A stretch of 64,000 bases of DNA from Gemmatimonadota bacterium (GTDB lineage Bacteria; Gemmatimonadota; Gemmatimonadetes; Gemmatimonadales; GWC2-71-9). Both the position numbers and the translations under genes were made by a program. The notes beneath the pieces are model-generated. The model saw nothing but the letters and a program-made list of their open reading frames with translations. It had not been told where the DNA came from and did no database searches. Shown piece by piece: positions 8,372 through 21,005 of this stretch (position 1 is the stretch's first letter; each line of letters starts with the position of its first letter). The stretch is from positions 55,156 through 119,155 of the forward strand of contig SHZU01000011.1 in the NCBI GenBank assembly GCA_009692115.1, given 5' to 3'.

Positions 8372-10027
8372 CTAACGCCGATCCCGGGGCAGCGATTGCC
8401 TCGGGTCGACCGACCACCGCCACAGGTCGGACCAGGGCAGATCGGCCCGGACCGACACGTTGCGGTACCGCTGGTGGTGCACCACGACCTGGGCCGGCGA
8501 GAAGAGGAAAACCGCCGGGTTGTCGGCCTGGAGGACGGCAATGGCGGATTTCCAAGCGCCGACCGGGTCAGTGGCGGCCCGAATGGCCTGCTGCAGTGCT
8601 TCATCAAACCGCGGATTGCAGACCGAGCCGACGTTGGTGCCGCCGGTTCCGATCCCGGCGCAGGTCCAACTCTGGACCAGGCCGGCCGGCGTCGGGTCCA
8701 GCGTGGTTTGGGAGATGTCGATGTCGAAGTCACCCTTGGTTCGCCGATCGGCCCAGACCGGCCCGTCGAGCCGGTTCAAGTCGATCTTGACGGCGATGGC
8801 GCGGAGCATGGCCTGGATCGGTTCGGCAATGCTGACCCGGGGCAGGCTCGAGCCCGGGTAGTTGAGCCGGAGCGCCAGGGCGGTGCCGTTCTTGTCGAGG
8901 ACGCCGTCGCCGTCGGAATCCCGCCAGCCCCGCTCGGCCAAGATCCGCCGGGCCCGGCCTGGGTCGAACCCAGGGAGTTTGGGCGCGATCCGGCGGACCC
9001 AACTGGCCGACCCCATCGGGCCGTCGGTGACGCTGGCGTAGGGCCCGAACACCGACCGGACCAGCCCCTGCCGGTCGATGCCTAACGCGATCGCCCGGCG
9101 GACCTCGGGGTCGGCCAGGATCGGGTGTGGCTTGGTGCGATCCCCGGGGGCCCGCTGGTTGAACAACAGGTATCCGATGCCGAGCGAGGGCTGGGTCAGG
9201 ATCCGAAGCGACGGGCTCTCGACGATCGGGGTTACCTGGCGGGGCAAGAGCACGGCTTCATAGGCGTCGGCGGTGCCGTCGAGCATCAGGTTGAGCTGGG
9301 CCTCGCCGGCGCGGGCAATCAGAAACACCACCCGGTCGAGCTGGGGCGCGCCCAGAAAGAACCCGGGATTGGCCGCGAGTTCGGCCTGGCGCCCGGGCTC
9401 GAACTTGACCCATCGATAGGGGCCGTTGCCCACCGGCCGCGAACTGAATGCTGCGGTGGCCAGGCGGGCGGCCGGAATGGTGTCGAGCAAGTGGGCGGGG
9501 AGCGGAACGGCGTGGAAGACCGCGTCGAACATTTGCTCGGCATAGGCCCGCCGGAACGTCACCACCACGCGCCCGGGTCCCTCGGCCGTCACCGCGGCGA
9601 GGTCGCGAAGCAGGAGCGGATAGGGCAGGGGAGCCGCCGAATCGCGGGCCCGGTTCAAGCTCCAGACCACATCGCGCGATGTGACCGGCACGCCGTCGTG
9701 CCAGGTGGCCCGGGGATCGAGGGTGAATACGAGGGTAAGCGAGTCGCGCCGGGTCCACGATTTGGCCAGCATCGGCTCGAAGCCGGCTTCGCCGGTGGTG
9801 ACCAGCTTTTTGCCCGGTCGCGCCAAGGGCAGGAACATCAGACTGGCGACGTCGACGTTGGCCTTGTTCGAGCTCAGCGTCGGGACCGGGAGGGTCGGCT
9901 CAGCCCCGATGACGATGACGATCGTGCCGTGGTCGCGCCCCTCCTGGGCTCGGGCCGGACCGGCGGCGGCGAGGGCCAGGGCCGCAAAGCCTACCAGCCG
10001 AAAGATGGTCACCGGTTCCATGTCCAC
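8372..10027 (-). CDS. Periplasmic peptide-binding protein, SBP family 5
   Basis: About 550 residues with a Sec signal peptide (FRLVGFAALALAAAGPARAQ; cleavage after ARA or AQ) and no lipobox. The SBP_bac_5 domain (PF00496) covers the rest, including the conserved FTLDPRATWHDGVPVTSRDV segment. ATG at 10027 or 10021 are both possible. Being first in the operon, it delivers ligand to the permease/ATPase set downstream; peptide, nickel or other ligands cannot be told apart by eye. The first codons overlap the end of the upstream lipoyl-transfer gene. Confidence 0.9.
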   Translation of the reverse strand: MDMEPVTIFRLVGFAALALAAAGPARAQEGRDHGTIVIVIGAEPTLPVPTLSSNKANVDVASLMFLPLARPGKKLVTTGEAGFEPMLAKSWTRRDSLTLVFTLDPRATWHDGVPVTSRDVVWSLNRARDSAAPLPYPLLLRDLAAVTAEGPGRVVVTFRRAYAEQMFDAVFHAVPLPAHLLDTIPAARLATAAFSSRPVGNGPYRWVKFEPGRQAELAANPGFFLGAPQLDRVVFLIARAGEAQLNLMLDGTADAYEAVLLPRQVTPIVESPSLRILTQPSLGIGYLLFNQRAPGDRTKPHPILADPEVRRAIALGIDRQGLVRSVFGPYASVTDGPMGSASWVRRIAPKLPGFDPGRARRILAERGWRDSDGDGVLDKNGTALALRLNYPGSSLPRVSIAEPIQAMLRAIAVKIDLNRLDGPVWADRRTKGDFDIDISQTTLDPTPAGLVQSWTCAGIGTGGTNVGSVCNPRFDEALQQAIRAATDPVGAWKSAIAVLQADNPAVFLFSPAQVVVHHQRYRNVSVRADLPWSDLWRWSVDPRQSLPRDRR

Positions 10028-10784
10028 TGGTCAGATTGGTAGGTATCGTAATGCCGTTCGGCCCGGCGGAGTACCTCGTTAGGTCCGCCGGCCTCCAGCG
10101 CGCCGAGCCCCCCGGCCTCGAGGACCTGGATCACCGCGGCGGCGGCGGCAGTGAAGTCGACGGGCCGGCCCAGTAATACGCCAAGCGGGGCCTCTGGCGG
10201 CTCACCGGCGCTCTCGGCCAGATGGAGGCGGCGGACGACGGACTGATCGTCCTCAAGCAACATGGAGCCGTGCTGGAGCAGGGATCGCTCGCCGCGGCGT
10301 TGGGCACTCCCGACCACTTTCTTCCCCGCGACCACGATTTCTCCGCCGACCGCCGCTGCGAAACAGGGCCCGGATCCAAGGCCCGGGGTGGTCCGGTCCG
10401 CCGCCAAGGCCGGACTGGCGCCGAGCAATCCGACGGCTCGAGCCAGGATTTCGTGGATGGCCCGGTAGGCGAGGCGGAGTGAACCGTATTGGGTCATCGG
10501 CGCGGCGACGGCGTAGGTCAACTCGCGGGCGTGCCACACCGCGCGACCCCCGGTTGGCCGGCGGACACACGCGAGGTGTTCCGTTGCGATGGCATCGAGT
10601 CGATACCGCCGAGTGGCCGGCTCGTGGCGGCCGAAGGAAAGGCAGAAGGGTTCCCACTGGTACAGCCGCCAGAGATGGGCCCCGGTCGCTTCACTGAGAT
10701 CGAACATGGCGTGATCGATCGCCATGTTCTGAAACCCGGGCCGGGGCTCTGGGTCGACCCAGAACCCCCGCAAGGCGGCTCCGG

Positions 10785-10788
<4 letters not shown>
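10009..10788 (-). CDS. lipM: Octanoyl/lipoyl transferase, LipM-like (LplA/LipB superfamily)
   Basis: 259 residues from a GTG overlapping the gcvP stop (GTGA). The biotin/lipoate protein ligase fold shows [11 protein letters not shown] and [32 protein letters not shown]. The cysteine preceding FAA aligns with the catalytic Cys of LipM octanoyltransferases, which move octanoate from ACP onto GcvH. The context, directly after gcvP and near gcvH, supports lipoylation of the glycine-cleavage H protein. An LplA-type lipoate ligase remains possible, since the superfamilies overlap. Confidence 0.75.
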
Positions 10789-13661
<2,873 letters not shown>

Positions 13662-13747
13662 GGATCAGAAGGTGAAGCGACGATGCCCCGCAGGTCGTTC
13701 GAAGCACCCCGGGACATCGCTGGCTTGTCAGGGCAAGGCGGAGACGG

Positions 13748-14137
13748 TCAGGCGCCGATCTGGGATCGATACGCCGCCGGGGCCAGCAGCGTGTCGAACT
13801 GGGCCGGGTCGGCGATCTTGAGCCGGATCATCCAGCCGTCGGTGTACGGCGCCCGGTTGACGACCGCGGGATCGGTGTCGAGCGCGGGGTTGACCGCGAC
13901 GATCTCGCCGGCCAGCGGGGAGTACAGGTCCGACACCGCTTTGACGGCCTCGATGGTGCCGAACGCCTGGTGGTCGGCAAACTTCTCGCCCGGTTTGGGG
14001 AGGTTCACGAAGACGATATCGCCGAGCTCGCCCTGGGCGTATTCGGTAATGCCGATCTCGAGAATGGCTGGATCCGACGTGCGGCGAGCCCATTCGTGGT
14101 CGGCGGTGTAGCGAAGCTCTTCGGGGACGTTGGCCAC
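13748..14137 (-). CDS. gcvH: Glycine cleavage system H protein
   Basis: 129 residues, GTG start (ANVPEELRYTADHEW). It carries the aminomethyl intermediate on a lipoylated lysine, seen in GTIEAVKAVSDLYSP near residue 63. Standard length and motif order for GcvH. An 86-base gap without a recognisable riboswitch separates it from gcvP. Confidence 0.96.
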   Translation of the reverse strand: MANVPEELRYTADHEWARRTSDPAILEIGITEYAQGELGDIVFVNLPKPGEKFADHQAFGTIEAVKAVSDLYSPLAGEIVAVNPALDTDPAVVNRAPYTDGWMIRLKIADPAQFDTLLAPAAYRSQIGA

Positions 14138-14193
14138 CGGTGTTTCCTAGCGGGGATTGACGGGTAGCAGGATACCCGGCTTGGGCGGCACGG

Positions 14194-14805
14194 TCAAGCC
14201 GAACGGGCCGCTCGCCGCGCCAGTTGGCGCCAGACGTCGCGGGCCCGTTTTTCGAGGGTGGCGAAGTCGGCCTCGTTGTCGATGATGTAGGTGGCTTTCG
14301 GCCGCTTTTCCGCCGAGGGCCGCTGGGCCCCGATCATCGATTCCGCGGTGTCGGGGTCGAGTCCCCGGAGCCGTTCCAGCCGCTCCCGCCGGGCCGCCTC
14401 CGGGGCATCGACCAGCACCACGGCATCGAACTGCTTGGGGTCCATCACTTCGAAGAGCAGCGGAATGTCCTGGATCAGGACTTTGGTGCGCGCCGCCCGC
14501 GCTTCCGCCATCTGGCGGTCGCGTTCGGCGGCCACGGCGGGATGGACCATGCCGTTAAGGGCCGCGAGGGCATCGCGGTTCCCGAAGACCCGGGCGCGAA
14601 GGGCCGGCCGGTCGAGCCGGCCGTCGGGGGCGAGCACGTCCTCGCCGAATTTGGCCACGATGGCATTGAACACTGGCGTCCCCGGCTGCTCGAGCGCGTG
14701 GACGATGGCGTCGGCGTCGATCACCACGGCGCCCCAATCGGCAAAGAGGCGGGCCACGGTGGATTTGCCCGACGCGATGTTCCCGGTGAGTCCGACGTTG
14801 AGCAT
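14194..14805 (-). CDS. coaE: Dephospho-CoA kinase
   Basis: 203 residues. It phosphorylates dephospho-CoA at the 3'-OH, the last step of CoA synthesis. P-loop GLTGNIASGKSTVA at the N-terminus, DADAIVH substrate motif near residue 31, and IQDIPLLFE near 112. It lies 3 bases after tdk, so the two are probably co-transcribed. Confidence 0.95.
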   Translation of the reverse strand: MLNVGLTGNIASGKSTVARLFADWGAVVIDADAIVHALEQPGTPVFNAIVAKFGEDVLAPDGRLDRPALRARVFGNRDALAALNGMVHPAVAAERDRQMAEARAARTKVLIQDIPLLFEVMDPKQFDAVVLVDAPEAARRERLERLRGLDPDTAESMIGAQRPSAEKRPKATYIIDNEADFATLEKRARDVWRQLARRAARSA

Positions 14806-14808
14806 CCG

Positions 14809-15414
14809 CTAGAGAATCCTGGTCTGGTCCTCGTCCGGCCGCGGCACCCGGTGGCACCGGCGACACCGGGCCTCGTAGGCTTCGCTTCCACCGACCATAA
14901 TCGTCGGCGAATCCCATCGGGCGGGGCGGCCGTTGATGAGTCGCTGATTGCGGCAGGCGAGGTCGCCGCAGACAACGCAGATGGCTTGGAGCTTGTCGAC
15001 CTGTTCCGCCACGGCCATCAGTTCACCCATCTTGCCGAACGGCTCGCCCCGGAAATCCGTGTCGGTGCCGGCCAACACCACCCGGACACCCCGCTCCGCA
15101 AGGCCGGTCGACACCGCGACGATCCCGGCGTCGAGAAACTGGGCCTCGTCGATGGCCACCAATTCGGAATCAGGCCGGACTTGCCGGAAGATGTCGGCCG
15201 AATGGTCGGTCGGAATCGCTTCGATTTCGATCCCGGTGTGGCTCGAGATCCGGGTGATGCCGCCGTAACGGTCATCGAGGCGGGATTTGAAGACCTGAAC
15301 CCGTCGGCGGGCGATCAACGCCCGCCGGACCCGGCGGATCAACTCTTCGCTTTTCCCGCTGAACATGACGCCGGCAATGACCTCGATGGATCCGGTGCGC
15401 GAGGCGTGGTACAT
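14809..15414 (-). CDS. tdk: Thymidine kinase, type II
   Basis: 201 residues. P-loop [14 protein letters not shown], Walker [12 protein letters not shown] near residue 90, and the structural zinc cysteines CVVC (near 146) and CRRCH (near 185) of the TK1-like family. Salvages thymidine to dTMP. The N-terminal extension is short. Confidence 0.95.
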   Translation of the reverse strand: MYHASRTGSIEVIAGVMFSGKSEELIRRVRRALIARRRVQVFKSRLDDRYGGITRISSHTGIEIEAIPTDHSADIFRQVRPDSELVAIDEAQFLDAGIVAVSTGLAERGVRVVLAGTDTDFRGEPFGKMGELMAVAEQVDKLQAICVVCGDLACRNQRLINGRPARWDSPTIMVGGSEAYEARCRRCHRVPRPDEDQTRIL

Positions 15415-15469
15415 CCGGTGGCCTGGTTTGGTGTGAAGTGACCCACGATATGCGCCGAACCGCCGACGG

Positions 15470-16840
15470 TCAAGGCGCTCGGCGGGGTGGCTTGGCGCCG
15501 CGGTCGACCCGCGCGGTCAGCCGGCGCCCCTTGAAGGTGCGGCCCGCCAGCTTTTCCGCGGCCTCGGCGGCGGTATCCTCGGCGCCAAACTCGATCAAGG
15601 TGAACGAGTCCTTGATGTCGACCCGGCCGAATTTCTCGCGGGAAATTCCGAGATCGATACTGAGAAACGCCATCCATTCGCCGACGGTGACCCCTTCTTT
15701 GTTCCCGACGCCGGCCCAGACCTTGGGCATCGTCGGGCGGGCGGGGGGCATCGGACGGATCGAGGGTCCGGTGGTCGGCGCGGGGGTCGCCGCTTTCGCC
15801 ACCGTCCAGAGCGACTGCAGCGCCATCACGATCTCCGATGCCGGGTATTGGTCGAGGAGCGGCGCCACCGTGGCAAAGGCCGCCCGATCGGTGCCGGCTT
15901 CGATCCGGTGGCGGATGACCCGTCGATCCGCCGCCATCGCCCGCTCGGCCTCATCGACCGTGCCGCGGAGGTTGATCGGCTCCCGCTTAATCACCAGGCG
16001 AGAAACGTAATGTTCGGTCCCGGGCGGCATCAGCAAGACTGACCGGGCCGGATCGGCCGTGGCCAGGACGTCTGGGGTTGGGAGATCGTAGTAGATCGTC
16101 ACGTCGGCCGGCCCGACCGACACGCCGTGGCTGGCCAACCGGGCGGTAACCGGGCCGACGGTGGAAGGATCGGCGCACCACACGGCCACCTGGTCGAGGT
16201 CGAGGGCATCGACCAACGAACCGAGGGCCTGGGGCCGGTGATCCCACCCGACCGTGGCGACCCGGATCCGGGCCAACCGCTCTGCCGGCTCGGCGCCCAA
16301 CGGGCCAGCCACGGCGGCGCGCCACGCGTACCGCTCGACGAACGGCGCGGTCCGTTCCGGGTCGGCGGTGATGACGACGCGCTGGGTCTCCTTCGGGAGG
16401 TCGGCAAAGACGGCGACGAAGCGGTCATCGTCCGCCTCGAGTTCGGGCCAGGCCACGACAACGCCAGACAATTCGGCAACCGGGAGCGCGCTCCGGCGAA
16501 TCAGCTCCGCGGCCACCGCTCCGGTGGTGACGAGGCAGTCGACCCGCTGGCCGACGAGATGGTGGCCGGCCCGGGCCGGGGTTGGCCCCTGGGCCGCAAC
16601 CTTCCCGATGGAATGCGCGGCCGAAGCGGCCGCCTCGGCCCAGGGGGCCAGGGCGGATTCAGGAACCAAGAGGAGCAGGGGATGGGACCGCGTGTCTGGG
16701 GTTCGGCCGAGGACGGCCGCGAGGACCGGGATGGCATAAGCAGGCGAGGGGGGGGCGGCCAAAACCAGGTTGGCACCACGAGCCGCAATCGGAACGGCCG
16801 ACCCGCTCACCGGCGGGGCTACGAACGGAGCATCAGACAC
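15470..16840 (-). CDS. DEAD-box-like protein lacking ATPase motifs, with DbpA RNA-binding domain
   Basis: 456 residues from GTG 16840 ([10 protein letters not shown]). The C-terminal 80 or so residues ([20 protein letters not shown] ... [12 protein letters not shown]) form a DbpA-type RNA-binding domain (PF03880). Upstream, the layout follows two RecA-like helicase domains, but the catalytic motifs are gone: [20 protein letters not shown] stands where Walker A (AxTGxGKT) should be, [15 protein letters not shown] replaces the DEAD box, [10 protein letters not shown] replaces SAT, and no HRxGR motif occurs in the second domain. It therefore looks like an ATPase-dead DEAD-box relative that binds structured RNA, perhaps rRNA. 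A Pro-rich linker of about 30 residues precedes the RNA-binding domain. Transcribed divergently from the aminotransferase. Confidence 0.75.
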   Translation of the reverse strand: MSDAPFVAPPVSGSAVPIAARGANLVLAAPPSPAYAIPVLAAVLGRTPDTRSHPLLLLVPESALAPWAEAAASAAHSIGKVAAQGPTPARAGHHLVGQRVDCLVTTGAVAAELIRRSALPVAELSGVVVAWPELEADDDRFVAVFADLPKETQRVVITADPERTAPFVERYAWRAAVAGPLGAEPAERLARIRVATVGWDHRPQALGSLVDALDLDQVAVWCADPSTVGPVTARLASHGVSVGPADVTIYYDLPTPDVLATADPARSVLLMPPGTEHYVSRLVIKREPINLRGTVDEAERAMAADRRVIRHRIEAGTDRAAFATVAPLLDQYPASEIVMALQSLWTVAKAATPAPTTGPSIRPMPPARPTMPKVWAGVGNKEGVTVGEWMAFLSIDLGISREKFGRVDIKDSFTLIEFGAEDTAAEAAEKLAGRTFKGRRLTARVDRGAKPPRRAP

Positions 16841-16936
16841 GGGTATCTCGGTTGTGAAAGAGAACAGCTTGGCATCAATATAACATTGACATCCCTGAAA
16901 CAACCCACGAACCTTCCAATCATCCACCCATTTCCG
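16841..16936. promoter_or_regulatory. AT-rich divergent intergenic region
   Basis: This 96-base stretch between the DbpA-domain gene and the aminotransferase is the most AT-rich part of the neighbourhood (includes CATCAATATAACATTGACA). It should hold divergent promoters; I cannot fix -35/-10 boxes with confidence. Confidence 0.4.
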
Positions 16937-18172
16937 GTGATTTTCTTGACTAAGGTCCTCCGCCTTCCCGAGCCGCTGTCCAGCAATCTTGCCCATCTCA
17001 AGGGCTCCGAAACGATCGCGATCAACACCGAGGCCCGCCGTCTCCGGGCCCTCGGGAAAGACGTGCTCGATCTGAGCGTCGGCGAGCCGGATTTCGACAC
17101 CCCGGCGGCCGCGGCGCAGGCCGGGGTGCAGGCCATCCAGAAGGGACTGACCCGGTACCCGCCGAACATCGGGATCGCGGACCTCCGGAACGCCATGGCA
17201 ACCCACTTGAGCCAGTTGTCGGGCGGGCGACCGGTCGATCCGGACCGGTTCGTGGTCAGCACCGGGTCCAAGCAGTCGTTGTTCAACGCCTGCTTTACGC
17301 TCTTCGGGCCCAAGGACAAAGTCCTGATCCCTTCGCCGGCTTGGGTTTCGTATCCCCAGATCGTCCATCTGGCCCGGGCCGAACCGGTGATGGTGCCCGG
17401 GGAGGTGGAGTGGGGCCTCAAGGTGAGCGTCAAGGACCTCGAGCGGCACACCGACAAGCTGGTCCGCGGATTGATTCTCTGTTCGCCCTGCAACCCGACG
17501 GGGGCCGTGTACACGCTGGGTGAGCTTCGGGCGATTGGTGACTGGGCCCGGAAACACAACGTCTGGATCATCAGCGATGAGATCTATCGCCGGATCCACT
17601 TCGGGTCGGGGCCGGCGCCGTCGTTCTTCGACCTGCCCGACGAGTACCTCGAAAAGACCGTCATCATCTACGGGGCGAGCAAGGCCTACGCGATGACCGG
17701 ATGGCGGATCGGCGCCGCCTACGCGCCCCCGGCGATCGCCAAGGCCATGGGGAACCTGCAGTCGCACACCACGACGGGGGCCAATCATCCGGCCCAGGCG
17801 GCCGCCGCGATGGCGTTCTCCGATCCGCGGGTCGAGCAGGAAGTCGTCAAGATGACGGCGGCGTTCCGGAAACGGCGGGACCACCTGGTCGACCGGTTCC
17901 GGAGCGAGGCGCCCGGGGTCGAGTTCGTGGAGCCGCACGGGGCCTTCTACCTATTTTTTCGGGTCGACGGGATTCCTCGCTCCGGCGGGCTGACCGGCAC
18001 CAAGTTCTGCGAGCGGTTGTTAGGGGAGCATGGCGTTGCGCTGGTACCGGGGGCCGCGTTTGGCGACGACCGCTGGGTCCGGCTCTCCTATGCCACCTCG
18101 GAAAAAGACATCGAGAAAGCGGTGGACCGGATCGTCCGCTGCTTTGCGGAGTTCGAGGCCGGCACGGTGTGA
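16937..18172 (+). CDS. Class I/II pyridoxal-phosphate aminotransferase (AspC-like)
   Basis: About 411 residues. Family Iγ aspartate/aromatic aminotransferase features: VLDLSVGEPDFDTP near the N-terminus, CSPCNPTGAVY near residue 180, PLP lysine in YGASKAYAMTGWRIG near 248, and the C-terminal arginine region FGDDRWVRLSYAT. GTG 16937 and TTG 16946 are both possible starts; no strong ribosome-binding site is visible. Its stop overlaps the nurA start (GTGA), so it heads the DNA-repair cluster transcript, although its metabolic role is unrelated. Confidence 0.9.
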   Translation: MIFLTKVLRLPEPLSSNLAHLKGSETIAINTEARRLRALGKDVLDLSVGEPDFDTPAAAAQAGVQAIQKGLTRYPPNIGIADLRNAMATHLSQLSGGRPVDPDRFVVSTGSKQSLFNACFTLFGPKDKVLIPSPAWVSYPQIVHLARAEPVMVPGEVEWGLKVSVKDLERHTDKLVRGLILCSPCNPTGAVYTLGELRAIGDWARKHNVWIISDEIYRRIHFGSGPAPSFFDLPDEYLEKTVIIYGASKAYAMTGWRIGAAYAPPAIAKAMGNLQSHTTTGANHPAQAAAAMAFSDPRVEQEVVKMTAAFRKRRDHLVDRFRSEAPGVEFVEPHGAFYLFFRVDGIPRSGGLTGTKFCERLLGEHGVALVPGAAFGDDRWVRLSYATSEKDIEKAVDRIVRCFAEFEAGTV

Positions 18173-19098
18173 GCCGAGCCCTGCTCTTCGAGCGGCTCCG
18201 CCGAGAACTCGGCCGGGGCGGGCAAGTGACCGTGGCGTCGACGATGCCCCCGGCGGTCGAAGGCCGGCCCGACGACTATCGGCTGGCGCCGTCTCGGTTG
18301 ATCGAGGGCACCGAGTTGGCCGCCTCGGCGGTCGGCGCGCCGACGGTCTGTCCCGAGCCGTTGGCGTTCCTCGATGGCACCCAGCGATATGAAGTGGTCG
18401 GCTACTTCGATACGGTACCGATCGTGGCTGCCTTCATTGCGGCCGCCGTCCGGCTCCGGGTCGACGGCCGGTTTACCACGGTCGAGCGCGCCGAACGCCG
18501 CCTCCTCGTCAGCCGCCAGGATGTGCTCGCGGAGCTCCGGTTGGAGGGTGGCGACTTCGAGCCGGCTGGATTCGAGGCCACCGAGCAGGTCCACCCCCTC
18601 AAAGAACTCGAGAACGCCCATCGGGCCATCGATCGGGCGCGGGCGGGCCTGGAGCAGACGGTCGGGGCCGCGTTCCGCCGGTCCCATGATGCCTGGCTGA
18701 TCGTGGACGGCGTGATTTCCGATGCGCCGATCTGGGCCCGCGATCCGCGAGCCATTGGGATCTCGAAGAGCCATGCCACCCTTCCGTTTGCCGGCCCCGA
18801 CCTGACCCGGTACCTCACGCTCCCCGCGCTCCACCGCACCAGTGTCTTCGAACCGGCCACCTGGCGGTTCGCGAAGGTCCATTCCTGGGGGCTTCGGCTC
18901 TGGCCCCACGAAGGCCAGGATCTCCTCCACGGCTTGGTGCGGATTGAAGTGGCCGAAACCGGCCGGAGCCTCGAATGGGCCGATGAATTGTCGCGCTGGA
19001 TTCTGGCCGAGCGGGTGCCGCTCAGCCGGCCCGACCCCCGGTGGGACCGATTGCTGTACGGGGTGGCCACGGTCGAGCGACACCTGAGGGCGCGATGA
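18169..19098 (+). CDS. nurA: NurA-like nuclease
   Basis: 309 residues. NurA is the 5'-3' nuclease partner of HerA in end resection. Two acidic motifs characteristic of the NurA domain are seen: LAFLDGTQRYEVVGYF (near residue 70) and AWLIVDGVISDAP (near 180), followed by AIGISKSHATLPF, the usual 'iG+sKs' segment. The sequence is divergent, and part of the assignment rests on its neighbour: its stop overlaps the start of a HerA-type ATPase by four bases, the classical NurA-HerA pairing. GTG start overlapping the aminotransferase stop. Confidence 0.75.
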   Translation: MSRALLFERLRRELGRGGQVTVASTMPPAVEGRPDDYRLAPSRLIEGTELAASAVGAPTVCPEPLAFLDGTQRYEVVGYFDTVPIVAAFIAAAVRLRVDGRFTTVERAERRLLVSRQDVLAELRLEGGDFEPAGFEATEQVHPLKELENAHRAIDRARAGLEQTVGAAFRRSHDAWLIVDGVISDAPIWARDPRAIGISKSHATLPFAGPDLTRYLTLPALHRTSVFEPATWRFAKVHSWGLRLWPHEGQDLLHGLVRIEVAETGRSLEWADELSRWILAERVPLSRPDPRWDRLLYGVATVERHLRAR

Positions 19099-21005
19099 TC
19101 GGCCAGGTCGTTGCCACCGAACTCAAGCCGAGCACGCCGCACCAGTTCCTGTTCTGGACGGCGCGCGATGCCCAAGTCGGCATCGGGTCGATCGTCCGGG
19201 TCGAAGGGCCGGGGCGCACGGTCTACGGCGTCGTGACGGACGCGTTTGCGTACTCCGATCTCGCCACCCCGATGGATGCTGTGTACGCCGCGGATGGCGA
19301 TCCCGCCGGCGCGATCGAACCCAGCCATCGCAGCGAGATCCGGCTCTACCAGACCGCCGTCCTCCGCCACGTCCCGGAAGAGCCGCTCCAGTCGGTGCCG
19401 TTAGGCGTGGTGTATCTGGCCACCGACGCCGACGTCGGCGTGGCGCTCCGGATGGACGCCTACACGACGGGCGACAAGCCGACCGGCGTGCCCGTCGGCC
19501 TCTATGCGGCCGGCGGGTTGGAAGCTCCGATCCAAATCGACGCCGATTTTCTGCTCGGCCCCGAGGCCGCCCATCTCAACATCACCGGGGTCTCGGGACT
19601 CGCCACCAAGACCTCGGCGGTCGAGTTCTTCCTGACCTCGATCTTTCAGCGATTCCCGGCCCACAAAGGCCGGATCGCCGCCCTTTGTTTCAATGTCAAA
19701 GGACCCGACCTGCTGTTCCTGGATCAACCGGGGACCCTCACCGATGAAGATCGCCGGCTCTACGACCGGCTCGGGCTCGACGCGGGGCCGTTCCAACAGG
19801 TCCGATATTTCGCTCCGTTCAAGAACGACGGTGTCAACCTCAATACCCTCCGTACCAATCCGGAGCTCAAACCCACCGAGCCGTTGGTGTGGGGCCTCCG
19901 GGAAGTGCTCGACTACACCGAAGTGCTCCTCAACCGAGACGACATCGACGCCAAAGCCGACGGCTTTATCGATTTCCTGGCCGAACGGGTCGTCGGGAAG
20001 GAGTTTCGAGACGAGGTGTCGGGGCAAACCTTCTTGGTCCGGACCTTTGCCGAGCTCGAGGGGTTCTTCAAGGCGATCTTCGAGTTTTTGGAAACGACAG
20101 GTCGCTCCGAGATTTGGCGGACCCACCATGTGGCCACGATTCGAAAGATCCGGAACCGGCTCGGCAATATCAGCACCCGCTCCAAGGGTCTGGTCACCGA
20201 CGACGGCGAGGTCAACGACCTCCCGTGGGGCCATTTCGAGGATCGAAATATTTACGTCATCGATGTCGCCGGTCTCGACCCGCTGGCGCAGGACCTGGTG
20301 TTTGCCCGGATCGTCTCGAAGCTCCGGGAGCATCTCGAACGCCGGGATCTCGGGGTCGAACACGTGATCGTGTTCGTCGATGAGCTGAACAAGTATGCCC
20401 CCCAGGAGGGACACGACACCTACGTCCGAAAGATGCTGCTCGATCTGTCCGAGCGAGGCCGGTACCTCGGCCTGGTGCTGTTCTCCGCCCAGCAGTTTCG
20501 TTCCCAGGTGCACAAGCGGGTCGTTGGAAACGCGGGCACTTCGGTGTTCGGCCGCCTCGACGCCGACGAATTGTCGACGCCCGGGTATGGGATTCTCTCG
20601 CCGGCCATCAAGGCGAAGCTCGCCGCACTACCCAAGGGCGAGTTGATGCTCCGCCACCCTCACTTCACCCAGCCGATCTTCGTGAAGTTTCCCCGGCCGT
20701 CGGTGCTGTCGGGGCGGGAAGGGGTCGAGCGGTTTCCACCGGAGGTCGAGGTCCCGTTCGAAGATGCCGTGGCCCGGCGGCTCCGGGCGCTCAGTCCGTC
20801 GGTGTCGGTCAATCGGATCAAGGATTTGGTGGCCGGCCGGACCACCGACGACGTGGTCCGGGCCCTTCACGCCACCATCCGGAATCGGCCCGATGACGTC
20901 ACCGCGTTTTTCACCAAATGTCTCGGCCGGGAGATCAAGGTCCGCTCGGTGGCGCCCCGGCCCGGGGTGGCCTCCTTGAAGCCGGCCGACGATCCCTATT
21001 CCTGA
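19095..21005 (+). CDS. herA: HerA-like hexameric ATPase/translocase (DUF87)
   Basis: 636 residues. An N-terminal HAS-barrel-like region is followed by the FtsK/HerA RecA-type core. The nucleotide loop is ITGVSGLATKTSAVEF near residue 165, an unusual P-loop with ATK in place of the normal GK; Walker B is VIVFVDELNKYAP near 424, and the arginine-rich ALRRLLS-like sensor region follows. HerA hexamers couple ATP hydrolysis to DNA translocation and load the NurA nuclease. ATG start overlaps the nurA stop (ATGA). With mre11 and rad50 1.5 kb downstream it forms an archaeal-style resection set. Confidence 0.8.
   Translation: MIGQVVATELKPSTPHQFLFWTARDAQVGIGSIVRVEGPGRTVYGVVTDAFAYSDLATPMDAVYAADGDPAGAIEPSHRSEIRLYQTAVLRHVPEEPLQSVPLGVVYLATDADVGVALRMDAYTTGDKPTGVPVGLYAAGGLEAPIQIDADFLLGPEAAHLNITGVSGLATKTSAVEFFLTSIFQRFPAHKGRIAALCFNVKGPDLLFLDQPGTLTDEDRRLYDRLGLDAGPFQQVRYFAPFKNDGVNLNTLRTNPELKPTEPLVWGLREVLDYTEVLLNRDDIDAKADGFIDFLAERVVGKEFRDEVSGQTFLVRTFAELEGFFKAIFEFLETTGRSEIWRTHHVATIRKIRNRLGNISTRSKGLVTDDGEVNDLPWGHFEDRNIYVIDVAGLDPLAQDLVFARIVSKLREHLERRDLGVEHVIVFVDELNKYAPQEGHDTYVRKMLLDLSERGRYLGLVLFSAQQFRSQVHKRVVGNAGTSVFGRLDADELSTPGYGILSPAIKAKLAALPKGELMLRHPHFTQPIFVKFPRPSVLSGREGVERFPPEVEVPFEDAVARRLRALSPSVSVNRIKDLVAGRTTDDVVRALHATIRNRPDDVTAFFTKCLGREIKVRSVAPRPGVASLKPADDPYS

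Noticed and set aside
13662..14193. Glycine riboswitch for gcvH/gcvP
   Set aside because: The gaps (86 and 56 bases) are too short and show no conserved aptamer core.
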